Origin: Ruminiclostridium sp.
Lineage (GTDB): Bacteria; Bacillota; Clostridia; Oscillospirales; Ruminococcaceae
DNA: 51,032 bases
Direction of reading: 5' to 3'
NCBI GenBank assembly: GCA_017941355.1
Contig: JAGAWN010000253.1
Span: 1-51,032, forward strand
Shown: in pieces, positions 50,606-51,032 of the stretch
Layout of the letters: the number at the start of each line of letters is the position of its first letter
Position numbering within the stretch: position 1 is the stretch's first letter
The notes under the pieces: generated by a model
What the model saw: the letters and a program-made list of their open reading frames with translations, nothing else
Database searches by the model: none
Told to the model about the DNA's origin: nothing
Made by a program: the position numbers and the translations under genes

Positions 50606-50661
50606 TCTATGTAAAAGAATAACCACCTGTCATTCGAAAGCGTAGGTGGTTATTTCTTTTT
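50564..50661 (+). ncRNA. Predicted small RNA convergent with the toxin-like peptide gene
   Basis: About 98 bases, from the consensus promoter to the terminator at 50619-50660. Its 3' end overlaps the 3' end of the peptide gene on the other strand. It holds GGAGGA but no real open reading frame (only AUG followed by a stop). Resembles antisense RNAs of type I toxin-antitoxin systems such as fst or txpA (inference from layout). Confidence 0.7.
50619..50660. terminator. Terminator shared by the small RNA and the toxin-like mRNA
   Basis: ATAACCACCT (50619-50628) pairs with AGGTGGTTAT (50644-50653) around a 15-base loop, followed by TTCTTTTT. The left arm sequence ATAACCACC also occurs at 50843-50851, so the small RNA's arm is complementary to the 5' leader of the peptide mRNA. 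Confidence 0.85.
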
Positions 50662-50781
50662 GCGTCCGAAACGGTCGCGTGTAAGAATAATCAACGCCCC
50701 AAGACCTGAAGCATTGAGAATCACAATATGTATAGCCTCGCCGATATGGTTCAGCAACACAGAAAGAAATTCCGTCTTCAT
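50650..50781 (-). CDS. 43-residue membrane peptide, putative type I toxin
   Basis: Starts at ATG 50781, preceded by a GAGGGGG ribosome binding site. It has a hydrophobic stretch (IHIVILNASGLGALIIL, residues 18-33) with a basic end RDRFGRKKK, a layout typical of small membrane toxins of type I systems. No known family recognised. It is read from its own promoter (50890-50918) and ends inside the shared terminator. Toxicity is not shown by sequence. Confidence 0.6.
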   Translation of the reverse strand: MKTEFLSVLLNHIGEAIHIVILNASGLGALIILTRDRFGRKKK

Positions 50782-50889
50782 CGCCCCCTCTCGCAGCCCT
50801 CTCCACATCTCATTGTGGGTCTGTAACTGCTCCGGGAGCGATATAACCACCGTCCGCCGGCAGTGCGCACGCACCGCAGCTTCACGTTT

Positions 50890-50918
50890 ATTATAACACA
50901 AAACCGCGGAAGTTGCAA
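50890..50918 (-). promoter_or_regulatory. Promoter for the toxin-like peptide
   Basis: Minus strand TTGCAA (50913-50918), 17-base spacer, TATAAT (50890-50895), about 110 bases upstream of ATG 50781. Confidence 0.8.
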
Positions 50919-50930
50919 TAGTTTGACAAA

Positions 50931-51032
50931 AAAATAGCCGCCGCTGCCAAAAGACTTGACAGCAGCGGGAAACTGTGGTATAATGATAGCAGCACCGGAG
51001 GAACAGCGGTTCGCTCCCGGAGCAGTTAGTTA
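50931..51032 (+). repeat. Repeat unit B of the small-RNA cassette (runs off the edge)
   Basis: Identical to unit A (50504-50605) at 101 of 102 positions and includes a second copy of the consensus promoter (TTGACA 50956-50961, TATAAT 50979-50984). A further cassette is expected just beyond the window. Confidence 0.9.

Noticed and set aside
1-51032. CRISPR array
   Set aside because: No set of regularly spaced short repeats was found; the repeats that exist are dispersed or tandem with long periods.

Overview
The window looks like a chromosome segment of an anaerobic Gram-positive Firmicute, most likely an Oscillospiraceae (Ruminococcus-like) gut or rumen bacterium. The basis is moderate GC with strong TTGACA/TATAAT-type promoters and GGAGG ribosome binding sites, sporulation genes (spmA, spmB), a clostridial-type galactokinase, an L-fucose/L-arabinose isomerase relative, many lipoproteins, and a tiny 'high-cysteine' protein of the kind common in that family. 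The species assignment is inference.

Layout. 1-12434 (almost all minus strand): metabolism and envelope: galK (cut by the window edge), rodA, an Orn/Lys/Arg-decarboxylase-fold enzyme, a sugar-type solute-binding lipoprotein with an internal zinc ribbon, a small Cys-rich protein, a fucose/arabinose isomerase-like enzyme, gpsA, glgA and a 912-residue hybrid histidine kinase. 12635-15906 (plus): a polar amino acid ABC transporter whose binding protein has its two halves in swapped order, then an EamA-type transporter.

15968-26726 (plus) is the most interesting block: a PAP2 phosphatase, then STAS, RsbW-like kinase, an A-T-C nonribosomal peptide synthetase, a large double-zinc-ribbon protein, a second STAS, an HD-GYP protein, a membrane SpoIIE/PP2C phosphatase and an acyltransferase-3 membrane protein, tightly packed and co-directional. 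It reads as a phosphorylation partner-switch module wrapped around a small NRPS-like enzyme. I know of no described system with this composition.

26727-32827: short repeats, a second permuted binding domain fused to its own permease, a tyrosine phosphatase, a PNPOx-fold protein, a YdcF-type lipoprotein, tRNA-Ala(GGC) followed by four consecutive terminator-like hairpins, and a pair of half-size TauE/SafE transporters. 33050-37630: a BY-kinase, an EpsG-like membrane protein, a small membrane protein and a 730-residue surface protein. 37859-45155: the small Cys-rich protein, clpC, spmAB, clpB and a ribbon-helix-helix protein. 45343-50119: three type IV pilin-like prepilins, an exported-type HExxH metalloprotease and three tandem RelE/ParE toxin-antitoxin pairs. 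50504-51032: a convergent small-RNA/small-membrane-peptide cassette resembling a type I toxin-antitoxin unit, whose regulatory part starts again at the window edge.

Three copies of a degenerate dispersed repeat (26985, 37686, 41702) each lie between convergent genes, just after a terminator hairpin. No CRISPR array, rRNA, transposase or integrase was seen.
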